A DNA stretch of 64,000 nt, from contig JBBQED010000012.1 of the NCBI GenBank assembly GCA_038320345.1, positions 1 through 64,000 of the forward strand. The letters run 5' to 3'. The stretch is from JBBQED01 sp038320345 (GTDB lineage Bacteria; Bacteroidota; Bacteroidia; AKYH767-A; OLB10). Below, one piece after another: positions 1 through 7,516 of the stretch (positions within the stretch are counted from its first letter, which is position 1; every line of letters starts with the position of its first letter). The position numbers and the translations under genes are program-made. The notes under the pieces are model-generated. The model was given only the letters and a program-made list of their open reading frames with translations, was not told where the DNA came from and did no database searches.

Positions 1-1321
1 TTTTGGCCTTTATCGAAGTCCCAGTGAATGCCTTGTGTAGCGCCATCTCATTATAAATCCAACGAATGGCGTAATCGTAGTAAGATCGTGGATAGGTTCG
101 GGTAAAATCAATCATTCGGTCGGTACTACTTTCCCAAGGTAGATCCTCCAAGAAGAAAGGTTCCATTTCTTCATACAAGGGTGTTCCTTTAATCGGGTAG
201 GCGGTAGTGATTGTATAATAATCGGGATTGGAACTCTTCAAATGATGCAGTGTTTCCTTCAAATCTTCTTCGGTTTCACCCGGATAACCCACCATGATAA
301 ATGTTCCAGCCTCAATACCCGCAAGTCTACTTTGGATAATCATTTCTCTTACTTTATTGACATCCACTCTGCGATCCATCGCATCAATAATTTTTTGTGA
401 TCCACTCTCAGCACCTATCCAAACACGGTAACATCCTGCTCTTTTGAGAAGCTGAATTACATCTTTATTCATGCGGTCGGCGCGGGTAATACATTCAAAC
501 GGAAGTTGAATATTTGCAGCTTCGATTTTTTCAGCAAATTCTGCAAGCCATTTATGACTGATCGTAAATACATCATCTACAAACCATAAAGTATCGGGCT
601 GATAATTGGCAATCAAAGATTTCATTTCTTCAACAACTCTACCCGGACTCCTTCTCCGATAACTCATTCCATAAACGGCCCTACTACACCATTTACACGA
701 ATAAGGACAACCGCGCATAGTATTTATACTGATTGCATTTCTTCCATGTCTTTCCTTCCAAGCATCTAGATATAAACGTAAGTTGATGGCTTTACGATTT
801 GGGAAAGGAAGTTCATCCAGATCCTTCATCTTATCTCTCTCGGGATTCATCAACATACCACCATTCTTCGTATAGGCGATACCGTTAATGTGCTCTAGAT
901 TTGCTCCATCTCGGATACATTCGATGAGCGCTAACATGGTTTCTTCTCCTTCTCCAAATACGATGTAATCAGCACCGTGCTCTAAAAATTTAGCAGCATG
1001 ATTTTTAACTTCTGGTCCTCCCAAAATCACTTTCGTATCTTGGTTAGGTTGTAAAGATTTTACTAGGTTTATTACTCTGAGCACATTCAATTTGGTCATC
1101 AAATTGGTATAAATGCCAATCACATCCGGCTGATTTTTACGGATCTCCTCTTCCAATAATTGAAAACTAGAAAACGTAGTATCAAAAACACTATTCGGCA
1201 TTCCTTTCTCTTCTAGATAAGCAGAGATACTTAGGATTCCGAGAGGCGGATAAGGCTTCATGATCTCCTGTTCTCTGGCATCTTCACAGAGGAAATAAGC
1301 GTGCGTTAGTAGAATTTTCAT
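1..1321 (-). CDS. B12-binding radical SAM protein (C-terminus cut by window edge)
   Basis: About 440 codons are open from an ATG at 1321 to the window edge, so the C-terminus is missing. The N-terminal part has the cobalamin-binding Rossmann layout of this family (KILLTHAYF, PYPPLG, then ILGGPE and FGEGEE). The middle has the radical SAM cluster motif CPYSCKWC, followed by VDDVF and GAESGSQKI. Such enzymes use a 4Fe-4S cluster, S-adenosylmethionine and often cobalamin for radical methylation or rearrangement; the substrate cannot be read from the sequence. The start overlaps the stop of the upstream methyltransferase gene by 4 bases (ATGA), so the two are probably translationally coupled. It is clearly paralogous to the gene at 2195-3664. 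Confidence 0.88.
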   Translation of the reverse strand, partial: MKILLTHAYFLCEDAREQEIMKPYPPLGILSISAYLEEKGMPNSVFDTTFSSFQLLEEEIRKNQPDVIGIYTNLMTKLNVLRVINLVKSLQPNQDTKVILGGPEVKNHAAKFLEHGADYIVFGEGEETMLALIECIRDGANLEHINGIAYTKNGGMLMNPERDKMKDLDELPFPNRKAINLRLYLDAWKERHGRNAISINTMRGCPYSCKWCSRAVYGMSYRRRSPGRVVEEMKSLIANYQPDTLWFVDDVFTISHKWLAEFAEKIEAANIQLPFECITRADRMNKDVIQLLKRAGCYRVWIGAESGSQKIIDAMDRRVDVNKVREMIIQSRLAGIEAGTFIMVGYPGETEEDLKETLHHLKSSNPDYYTITTAYPIKGTPLYEEMEPFFLEDLPWESSTDRMIDFTRTYPRSYYDYAIRWIYNEMALHKAFTGTSIKAK

Positions 1322-2112
1322 GATTTACGGTGAAGTTCGTAATAAGTATGATCTGACCAATCATGAGGAAGAATGTTAGCGAAAACTTTTTCGGCTTTTT
1401 GGAGAAAAGGAAATAACCATGATAATTTTTTTTCCAGATAAGGTGCAGGAATCAATTGTCCTAGTGCAGCACTTTTCTTAATTTCAAAATATCCATTACA
1501 TAATTTTGAAAGATCTTTCTGGGAATAATAATAGGTACTTTGAATGTTATTGCCAATCGTGATTTCAGCTTTACTGAGTCGTCGTTTTGCTGAATTTAAC
1601 TTTCCTTTCAGTAGAAAATACACCCAGTCCCAGATGTAAATTGGAGGCATTATCACAAGGATTAGTTTGCCATCAGGTTTAAGCAAAGAATGAAAATCGG
1701 AAATGAGTTTTGAGAAGGTTTCCGGTGAAACACAATTTATCCCGCCAAAATTAGAGAGTAATAAGTCGAATTGCTGATTCTTAAAATCGGTTTTTAATTC
1801 TTCAAATGCACAGACTTTACAGGTCACATTCGATAGATCTTTGTTTTTTGTAATCGCTTTTTCAATCATTCCTCGAGAGACATCCGTAGCCATCACGGTA
1901 TATCCTTTTTTGCCTAACCATTGCGCATCTTCACCGGTACCACAGTTAATTTCCAACACTGAAAATTGATGTGTGGAGGATGACTTATTCGCTTCTTTTA
2001 GGAGGAAGATCTTCAGTAATTCATAAAACTTGTTTCGCTGATATTTTCCGTTCAAGGAATGAGTGAAAGTGGCATCATAAATAGTAGCGTACTCATCGAA
2101 TACACTCTTCAT
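1318..2112 (-). CDS. class I SAM-dependent methyltransferase
   Basis: This is a Rossmann-fold methyltransferase of the Methyltransf_11/25 type. Motif I is seen as LEINCGTGED, followed by an acidic motif II (MATDVS) and a motif IV-like LLLSNFGGIN. The length (about 264 residues) is normal. I chose the ATG at 2112 (protein begins MKSVFDEYA); a TTG at 2139 would add nine residues. It lies between two radical SAM genes, with a 4-base overlap to the downstream one, so it probably methylates an intermediate or product of the same unknown pathway. The substrate is unknown. Confidence 0.85.
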   Translation of the reverse strand: MKSVFDEYATIYDATFTHSLNGKYQRNKFYELLKIFLLKEANKSSSTHQFSVLEINCGTGEDAQWLGKKGYTVMATDVSRGMIEKAITKNKDLSNVTCKVCAFEELKTDFKNQQFDLLLSNFGGINCVSPETFSKLISDFHSLLKPDGKLILVIMPPIYIWDWVYFLLKGKLNSAKRRLSKAEITIGNNIQSTYYYSQKDLSKLCNGYFEIKKSAALGQLIPAPYLEKKLSWLFPFLQKAEKVFANILPHDWSDHTYYELHRKS

Positions 2113-2194
2113 TTGCTGATGTTGCTTTAAGGTTTCCAAGATTGTTTAAGTGAAAATATTCAATAAATACTGCTGACAAGAGAAGGATTAATAA

Positions 2195-3664
2195 TCAGGA
2201 AATGGAATTGCTGGTATATTCTGCAAGTCTTCTTTTCATGAACCATGCTAAAGGTTTCTGATAAAGATAGGATACACTTCTTTTTAGATGGAAATTAGAT
2301 CTTGAGAAATTACCACCTACAAATTGTTCCAGACTTTCAAGCGCTTGTTTACTTCTATATTTTCGGTGGAGGTATCGATGTAAGATTTTATAGAACTGCG
2401 GCGGATAAGTATTGTTGAACATTAAAGCTAGTTCATCCGAATCTTTCCAGTTTTCCTTACTCTTGAGTTCTTCTTTTACCATCTCATAGAATTTTGTTCC
2501 AGGAAGTGGGTAAGAAACAGAAACTCCGATATCGGCGGGCATCAGTTCAGTGACCATTTTAATCGTAGCATTGATGTCGTCCAGCGTTTCGCCTCTGTAT
2601 CCGAACTGAATGAAGAAACAGGGTTTGATATTATGTTTTTTCAATAGGGTAGTAGCCTCTTGTATTTGTTCAATGCGAGTGCCTTTATCCATGGCATCCA
2701 AAATTTTCTGAGAACCACTTTCAGCACCCACCCAAACTTCGTCACATCCAGCACGAGCCAATGCAGCAATATTATTTTCAGCAAGGAGTAAGTCTACTCG
2801 CGACTGAATTTTAAATCGGATTTTTACTCCTTGCTGCTGCAATTCTTCTGCGAAAGTATTCACCCAACCTGGTTTCAATCCAAAAATATCATCACAAAAC
2901 CAGATATGTGTGATCCCGAATTTTTTCTGCAAGTAACTGATTTCTTGAATCACACGTTGAGGGCTTCTTGCATTATAGCGATTCCCGTAAATTGGTTTGG
3001 CGCACCAATTACAATGATAAGGACACCCTCTTGTGGTGTACATATTGATAGAGAAGTAACCTTTAGAGTTCATCCAAGCATTGCGATAAGGCTCAATATT
3101 GATGAGCTCCCAAGAGGCCATCGGTAACTGATCCAAATCCTTCATCACTAATCTGGAACGATTGGTAGTTGTAAGATTGCTTTTTTTCCAGATGATTCCT
3201 TCGATGTTACTCAGGTCTTCTACTTGATTTTTCCAAGCATCGAGTAGATTCACGAGCGTGATTTCTCCTTCTCCGGCAATCACTGCATCGGCTCCAGCTT
3301 CCAGGTACATTTCATAACGGTCGGTACTATCCGAACTACAAACAACCACTTTTGCTCCATGCGATTTTGCCATCTTGCACATTTCAAATGCGGCTTCTCG
3401 CATATTAGTGAGGCACATTTTCGTGAGATAGTTGAAACCATCATCATACAGCACAAATACCGCTGGGTTTGTTTCTGATAGGGAACTCAAAAGTTCTTCT
3501 GGTCCTCGGGCAAACATGGTATCAAAAAGTGCAACTTCATATCCAGCTTCTTTTACAACTGCTGCTGCCATCAAGGTTCCTAGTGGCGGAAAAGGCTGCT
3601 GCATTTTCCATTGCTTTGGATCAAAACGTAGGAAATAGGAGTGGGAGAATAAAATTTTGCTCAT
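2195..3664 (-). CDS. B12-binding radical SAM protein
   Basis: The 489-residue protein has an N-terminal cobalamin-binding domain (about residues 1-145; FPPLGTL, VVVCSSD, IAGEGE) and a radical SAM domain with CPYHCNWC near residue 215, then FCDDIF and GAESGSQKILDAMDKG. The C-terminal 100 residues are helical and basic. It matches the partial protein at 1-1321 motif by motif, including the opening KILxxHxYFL, so the two arose by duplication. It overlaps the upstream nucleotidyltransferase gene by 4 bases; 82 bases separate it from the methyltransferase start. The reaction and substrate are not known. Confidence 0.88.
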   Translation of the reverse strand: MSKILFSHSYFLRFDPKQWKMQQPFPPLGTLMAAAVVKEAGYEVALFDTMFARGPEELLSSLSETNPAVFVLYDDGFNYLTKMCLTNMREAAFEMCKMAKSHGAKVVVCSSDSTDRYEMYLEAGADAVIAGEGEITLVNLLDAWKNQVEDLSNIEGIIWKKSNLTTTNRSRLVMKDLDQLPMASWELINIEPYRNAWMNSKGYFSINMYTTRGCPYHCNWCAKPIYGNRYNARSPQRVIQEISYLQKKFGITHIWFCDDIFGLKPGWVNTFAEELQQQGVKIRFKIQSRVDLLLAENNIAALARAGCDEVWVGAESGSQKILDAMDKGTRIEQIQEATTLLKKHNIKPCFFIQFGYRGETLDDINATIKMVTELMPADIGVSVSYPLPGTKFYEMVKEELKSKENWKDSDELALMFNNTYPPQFYKILHRYLHRKYRSKQALESLEQFVGGNFSRSNFHLKRSVSYLYQKPLAWFMKRRLAEYTSNSIS

Positions 3665-4632
3665 GCTAAAACTCCTTCAGAGGTGATCTGATTTTTTGTC
3701 AGAAATGAAGGAGCTGTTATCCTATCTTCCGGTTGTAACCATTCCGGACTCTTTCTAATTTTTTCCTCATAAAGTCTCATCACCTTATTCTGATAATCTT
3801 GAGGATGATGTTTGGAAACATGAAGTTCGGAACGCAGCTGACGATGCAACACTTGTTCCGGAACGCCATTGAATTTTTTATTCCAGAATTGTGTGGTTAC
3901 CTGCATACAAAATTGATTGAGTTTATTGAGGGGTAATAAACTCATCAGTGATTCTGTAAATCGCTGGATTTTTGAGGTCGGAAGTGGTAAAACTGATTTC
4001 AGTAAACCGGGGTGATAGTCAGGGAGAAAATTGTCCGACCATTTATTGGTTTCGATAAATCGTTGAAATAATCGCGTATTCACTAACGGCTTAAGCGTCA
4101 CTAATTCAGTCGCAATAAATAGATTCTGTTCAGGAATGAGAAGATGATCTTCGTCGATAAAATAGTTCACGCAAAAATTACGATGTGAATTAAGCAGGAA
4201 GATTTTTTTGAAGAGCACGAGTAAAGTCCTGCTGATCCATAATCGACCGGGTTTAGTGACGATAAAATAATCGATATCGGAATGTTCATCCATGAAATCC
4301 TTACTTAGAGAACCCGAGATCCAAACTCCTCTCACAAAGGGAAACCTACGCATGAAATTTGCCCAATGATTCGCACTTCTCCATTTCGCTGCCGCCCTTT
4401 CATTTCCTGCCTTTCTTCTAGAAATTAGTTTTTTATCTTTCTGAAGACTATAAAATCCATCTGATTCATATACTAAGCCAGCATTCTGCAAAAAATCAAG
4501 TGCAAGTGCCACCTCACTTTCGGAAAGTTGGTCGAAATGAATATAATTCTTGATTTCCTCTATTTTTAGCGGGTAGCTAAAAAGGTCGAAATAATTGAGT
4601 GTACTCCAAACCGGGAAAAGCTGCGATTTCAT
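3661..4632 (-). CDS. nucleotidyltransferase-fold protein with N-terminal winged-helix-like region
   Basis: The 323-residue protein has the nucleotidyltransferase signature GS followed by DID (ISGSLSKDF, then HSDIDYF) at about residues 105-125. The segment before it (YFDLFSYPLKIEEI, then LVYESDGFYSL) looks like a small winged-helix domain. It is the first gene of the minus-strand cluster and overlaps the next radical SAM gene by 4 bases. Known members of this fold transfer nucleotides to small molecules or RNA; here the acceptor is unknown. The association with B12 radical SAM enzymes suggests a biosynthetic role, which is inference. Confidence 0.72.
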   Translation of the reverse strand: MKSQLFPVWSTLNYFDLFSYPLKIEEIKNYIHFDQLSESEVALALDFLQNAGLVYESDGFYSLQKDKKLISRRKAGNERAAAKWRSANHWANFMRRFPFVRGVWISGSLSKDFMDEHSDIDYFIVTKPGRLWISRTLLVLFKKIFLLNSHRNFCVNYFIDEDHLLIPEQNLFIATELVTLKPLVNTRLFQRFIETNKWSDNFLPDYHPGLLKSVLPLPTSKIQRFTESLMSLLPLNKLNQFCMQVTTQFWNKKFNGVPEQVLHRQLRSELHVSKHHPQDYQNKVMRLYEEKIRKSPEWLQPEDRITAPSFLTKNQITSEGVLA

Positions 4633-4653
4633 AATAGGCGTGTCCTAGGATTT

Positions 4654-4682
4654 CAAAAGTAGGAAAAGCAAATCGGAAACAA
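4654..4682 (-). promoter_or_regulatory. promoter of the radical SAM cluster
   Basis: On the minus strand TTG (4682-4680) lies 18 bases before TACTTTTG (4661-4654), a perfect match to the Bacteroidota -7 element TAnnTTTG. Transcription would start near 4648, leaving a leader of about 16 bases before the ATG at 4632. Confidence 0.65.
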
Positions 4683-4894
4683 TATAGTGAAGGAGGCTGT
4701 TTTACATGAACCCGACAAACTGCTAGTTGAATTGGTAATTATTGGTCTTAAATTTATGCGGTGAAATGTGGAGAAAGGCTCCAATTCGGTCGAAAGTCTT
4801 GATTATTCAGGTTTCTAAAGTATCCCAATGAGTAGTCTTTTTAAGCATAAAACATTGAAAAATAAATAAAAGCGCATCTTTTACACTTTTTTTC

Positions 4895-4923
4895 TTGTTT
4901 AAATAGAAATAATTGTAATTTTG
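4895..4923 (+). promoter_or_regulatory. rpsU promoter
   Basis: TTG (4895-4897), an 18-base spacer and TAATTTTG (4916-4923) match the Bacteroidota -33/-7 promoter. The start site would be near 4929, giving an rpsU leader of only about 18 bases, which contains no purine-rich Shine-Dalgarno sequence. Confidence 0.7.
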
Positions 4924-4947
4924 CCGACCCAATTAATAACAGTATCC

Positions 4948-5142
4948 ATGATCATTGTACCTCTCAAAGAGAACGAAACTATCGATAAAGCGCTGAAAAA
5001 ATTCAAGAAGAAATTCGAGAAAACAGGCATTATCAAGCAATTACGCAGACGTCAGGCTTTTGAAAAACCTTCTATTTCCCGTCGTACGGAAATTAAGAAG
5101 GCTATTTACAAGAACCATCTGATGGCTCAGTTTCAAGGTTAA
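4948..5142 (+). CDS. rpsU: 30S ribosomal protein bS21
   Basis: The 64-residue protein starts MIIVPLKENE and has the basic helix typical of bS21 (KALKKFKKKFEK, then LRRRQAFEKPS). I took the ATG at 4948; an upstream in-frame TTG at 4921 lies within the promoter element and is rejected. In Bacteroidota ribosomes bS21 helps bury the anti-Shine-Dalgarno end of 16S rRNA, and in some species its mRNA keeps a strong Shine-Dalgarno for autoregulation. None is visible in this leader. It is followed by its own terminator at 5168-5206, so it is probably monocistronic. Confidence 0.95.
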   Translation: MIIVPLKENETIDKALKKFKKKFEKTGIIKQLRRRQAFEKPSISRRTEIKKAIYKNHLMAQFQG

Positions 5143-5167
5143 TTCTCTTCTAAAATACGATTTGCCC

Positions 5168-5206
5168 AATCCGGATCCTTCATAGGGATCCGGATTTTTA
5201 TTTTTT
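5168..5206 (+). terminator. intrinsic terminator after rpsU
   Basis: An 11-bp perfect stem (5168-5178 with 5186-5196, AATCCGGATCC type), a 7-base loop and a following T-rich run (TTTATTTTTT) form a textbook rho-independent terminator between rpsU and xerC. Confidence 0.9.
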
Positions 5207-5236
5207 GTTTTTCCTCCGAATTGTTTCATATCTTTA
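5205..5236 (+). promoter_or_regulatory. possible promoter for xerC-hpf
   Basis: TTG (5205-5207), 21 bases, then TATCTTTA (5229-5236; one mismatch to TAnnTTTG), 17 bases before the GTG start of the recombinase. A promoter is expected here because a terminator lies just upstream. Confidence 0.4.
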
Positions 5237-5253
5237 GAATCTGAATTCATCAG

Positions 5254-6150
5254 GTGAACGAAATCGATCGTTTTATCGCTTTCCTTCAGTATGAGCGTCG
5301 TTTTTCAACTCATACTGTTAAGGCTTACAGCAATGACTTGCTGCAGTTCACCAATTATTTAAAAGAGCAGTACCAATCGGATGATCCCGTAAGCGTCAGT
5401 CATATTATCATTCGTTCTTGGATTGTATCGCTGATGGAAAAGGGATTAGATGCACGTTCAGTAGGAAGGAAGATCACCACTTTACGTACATTTTTTCGGT
5501 TCTTAGTTAAAGAGGGAAAGTTGGAACGCACTCCCATGTTAAAAGTTCAAGCACCTAAAATGGCGAAGAAGCTTCCTGAATATATCGACGAGCAAAAGAT
5601 GAATGTTCTGTTAACTCGCAAAGAAGGCATTGAACAGTCATTTGAAGAATACCGGAATTTCCTGTTGGTTGATTTTTTCTACAGAACAGGTGTCAGGTTA
5701 GCCGAATTGATTCAACTGAAAATGGAAGATGTTAACCTTTATAATCTTACCGTAAATGTGCTGGGAAAAAGGAATAAAGTGCGTCAGATTCCGTTAACTA
5801 TGAACTTCAAGACTGAACTCGAAGAATATTTCAGAATGAGGAAGATTTTTATGGGAGAAAAAGGTACTCAGCATAGTTTTGTTTTCATCGATAATAGCGG
5901 TAACCAAATGTACCCTAAGCTCGTTTACCGTATCGTGAAAGCAAGTATTAGTGAAGTCTCAACTGGCAAGAAAAAAAGTCCACATATTTTACGGCATAGT
6001 TTTGCAACTGCTATGCTGAATCATGGAGCCGATATTAATGCAATAAAAGAACTGTTAGGCCACAGTAGCCTGGCGGCAACTCAGGTATATACCCATAACT
6101 CTATTGAAAAACTTAAAGAAATTTATAAGCAGGCATTCCCTAAAGCATAA
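5254..6150 (+). CDS. xerC: site-specific tyrosine recombinase XerC/XerD family
   Basis: The 298-residue protein has the N-terminal core-binding domain (about 1-85) and the catalytic domain with all tyrosine recombinase residues: Arg148 (TGVRLAEL), Lys172, His244 and Arg247 (HILRHSF), His270 (LLGHSS) and the nucleophile Tyr279 (QVYTH). Length and housekeeping context (rpsU upstream, hpf downstream) point to chromosome-dimer resolution at dif, not to a phage or integron integrase. The start is GTG; no better start lies downstream of the promoter. XerC versus XerD cannot be decided from the sequence alone. hpf follows after 23 bases and is probably cotranscribed. Confidence 0.88.
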   Translation: MNEIDRFIAFLQYERRFSTHTVKAYSNDLLQFTNYLKEQYQSDDPVSVSHIIIRSWIVSLMEKGLDARSVGRKITTLRTFFRFLVKEGKLERTPMLKVQAPKMAKKLPEYIDEQKMNVLLTRKEGIEQSFEEYRNFLLVDFFYRTGVRLAELIQLKMEDVNLYNLTVNVLGKRNKVRQIPLTMNFKTELEEYFRMRKIFMGEKGTQHSFVFIDNSGNQMYPKLVYRIVKASISEVSTGKKKSPHILRHSFATAMLNHGADINAIKELLGHSSLAATQVYTHNSIEKLKEIYKQAFPKA

Positions 6151-6173
6151 CATTATTTAAATCCTCATATATT

Positions 6174-6473
6174 ATGAAAGTGAAAGTGCAATCGATCCAT
6201 TTTGATGCCGACGGTAAATTACTGTCCTTCGTCGAGGAAAAAGTAGAAAAGCTGAAGCAGTTCTACGAAGAAATTATTGATAGCGAGGTTTTTCTCCGTC
6301 TCGATAAGAATGACGAGAAAGAGAATAAAATTGCCGAAATTAAAATTCAGACAAAAGGTAAAACACTTTTTGCCAGCGAGCAATGTAAAACTTTTGAAGA
6401 AGCTACGGATAATGCCGTTGAAGCACTGAGAAAACAAATCACCAAACACAAAGAAAAACTAAGAGGATTGTAA
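6174..6473 (+). CDS. hpf: ribosome hibernation promoting factor (short form)
   Basis: The 99-residue protein fits the short HPF/YfiA (RaiA) family: start KVKVQSIHFDAD, a two-strand/two-helix fold, and a C-terminal basic helix (ALRKQITKHKEK). Members bind the decoding region of the 30S subunit and silence or dimerise ribosomes in stationary phase. The long-form C-terminal dimerisation domain is absent. It lies 23 bases after xerC and is followed by a strong terminator, so the unit is xerC-hpf. Genes for ribosome proteins and tRNAs surround it. Confidence 0.9.
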   Translation: MKVKVQSIHFDADGKLLSFVEEKVEKLKQFYEEIIDSEVFLRLDKNDEKENKIAEIKIQTKGKTLFASEQCKTFEEATDNAVEALRKQITKHKEKLRGL

Positions 6474-6496
6474 AAATTAAACGATCCATTTATCAG

Positions 6497-6525
6497 GCCG
6501 CCTTAACACAAAGGCGGCTTTTTTT
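6497..6525 (+). terminator. intrinsic terminator after hpf
   Basis: An 8-bp GC-rich stem (GCCGCCTT 6497-6504 with AAGGCGGC 6511-6518), a 6-base loop and seven T residues (6519-6525). Confidence 0.93.
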
Positions 6526-6630
6526 ATGAAGTTCAGCCTAGCTTTTCAGAAATTTATATAGAAACGTACGCTAAAATCTGAAAAACATTTAAAAACAACT
6601 GGAATTCATGTTTATTTTTTATTCAATCAC

Positions 6631-6660
6631 TTGTTTGAGAATATATGTTTTGTACATTTG
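6631..6660 (+). promoter_or_regulatory. promoter of the tRNA-tuf operon
   Basis: TTG (6631-6633), a 19-base spacer and TACATTTG (6653-6660) give a near-ideal Bacteroidota promoter 44 bases before the first tRNA. The start site would be near 6666. A terminator lies 100 bases upstream, so this should drive the tRNA genes and possibly tuf. Confidence 0.75.
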
Positions 6661-6704
6661 CAGTCCCTTTTTCGGGGGGAGTGTTGTAGTTCATTGAAAG
6701 TCAA

Positions 6705-6778
6705 GCCGATGTAGCTCAGTTGGTCAGAGCTACTGATTTGTAATCAGTAGGTCGGGGGTTCGAATCCCTCCATCGGCT
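6705..6778 (+). tRNA. tRNA-Thr (anticodon TGT)
   Basis: A 74-base cloverleaf. The acceptor stem GCCGATG pairs with CATCGGC, the anticodon loop is TTTGTAA (anticodon TGT at 6739-6741) and the T arm contains GTTCGAATC. CCA is not encoded. It is the first of four tRNA genes before tuf. Confidence 0.96.
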
Positions 6779-6853
6779 CTTGTTCTTCGTCCGAAAAGAC
6801 GTTGAAAAAAGGAAGATAGCAGCTTATTGGTTGCTTGAATCTCGGAAATAGGC

Positions 6854-6936
6854 GGGGAGATACTCAAGCGGCCAACGAGGACAGACTGTAAATCTGTTAT
6901 CTTACGATTTCACAGGTTCGAATCCTGTTCTCCCCA
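6854..6936 (+). tRNA. tRNA-Tyr (anticodon GTA)
   Basis: An 83-base class II tRNA with a long variable arm. The acceptor stem GGGGAGA pairs with TCTCCCC, and the anticodon stem ACAGA/TCTGT closes the loop CTGTAAA, which reads GTA. CCA is not encoded. Confidence 0.96.
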
Positions 6937-7112
6937 CAAAAGGTAAATCCTTTGGGATCTTGCCTTAAAAAAGAATACTCAGGTATTCTGTTCTTTGAAA
7001 TAATTACTGCCTAAAAAGCAGTTTTAAGCAGAAGTAGCTCTCCCAAAAGTAATCGGGATGTCGTATCAGCAGTGATTTGATCGGTCATAAAGGGGTTATG
7101 AAAGCAAAATAA

Positions 7113-7185
7113 GCGGAAGTAGCTCATTTGGTAGAGCATCAGCCTTCCAAGCTGAGGGTGGCCGGTTCGAGCCCGGTCTTCCGCT
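7113..7185 (+). tRNA. tRNA-Gly (anticodon TCC)
   Basis: A 73-base cloverleaf. GCGGAAG pairs with CTTCCGC, the anticodon loop is CTTCCAA (TCC), and the T arm has GTTCGAGCC. CCA is not encoded. A 16-base near copy of its 5' end occurs 85 bases upstream. Confidence 0.96.
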
Positions 7186-7310
7186 CAATCAGTTGATTAA
7201 CAATAATTAGTATCGACACACATTTGAGATTAGTAAGAGTAACAGTAGATTTAAATCCTGCTGAATGCCTTTAAATATTGCCAGTTCAGTTATTTATGGT
7301 CCTTTGGTCA

Positions 7311-7338
7311 TTGAGATACAGTATTTTTTGTAATTTCA
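7311..7338 (+). promoter_or_regulatory. possible internal promoter before tRNA-Thr(GGT)-tuf
   Basis: TTG (7311-7313), 17 bases, then TAATTTCA (7331-7338) followed by CGCTCCG. It matches the -7 element at six of eight positions counting the free ones. It could give tuf its own transcription start 62 bases before the tRNA. Confidence 0.35.
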
Positions 7339-7399
7339 CGCTCCGTTTAGGATCACCCTGGTGACTGTTCAGTACCACCGAATAAAATCATTAGTACCA

Positions 7400-7472
7400 G
7401 CCAATGTAGCTCAGTCGGTAGAGCACATCCATGGTAAGGATGAGGTCACCAGTTCGATCCTGGTCATTGGCT
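7400..7472 (+). tRNA. tRNA-Thr (anticodon GGT)
   Basis: A 73-base cloverleaf. GCCAATG pairs with CATTGGC, the anticodon stem CATCC/GGATG encloses ATGGTAA (anticodon GGT), and the T arm has GTTCGATCC. It ends 44 bases before the tuf start codon, so RNase processing must separate it from the tuf mRNA. Confidence 0.96.
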
Positions 7473-7516
7473 CACACTTGAAAAACATTAATTTAAACAA
7501 ATAACACCTTCATACA

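Larger units (their letters stand above)
4633..4947. other. intergenic region between divergent operons (315 bp)
   Basis: This AT-rich gap separates the minus-strand radical SAM cluster from rpsU. It holds the two divergent promoters listed separately (4654-4682 and 4895-4923). I see no open frame, RNA gene or repeat in the rest. Confidence 0.6.

Noticed and set aside
4921..4947. TTG start nine codons upstream for rpsU
   Set aside because: It overlaps the -7 promoter element, so it would not be on the transcript.
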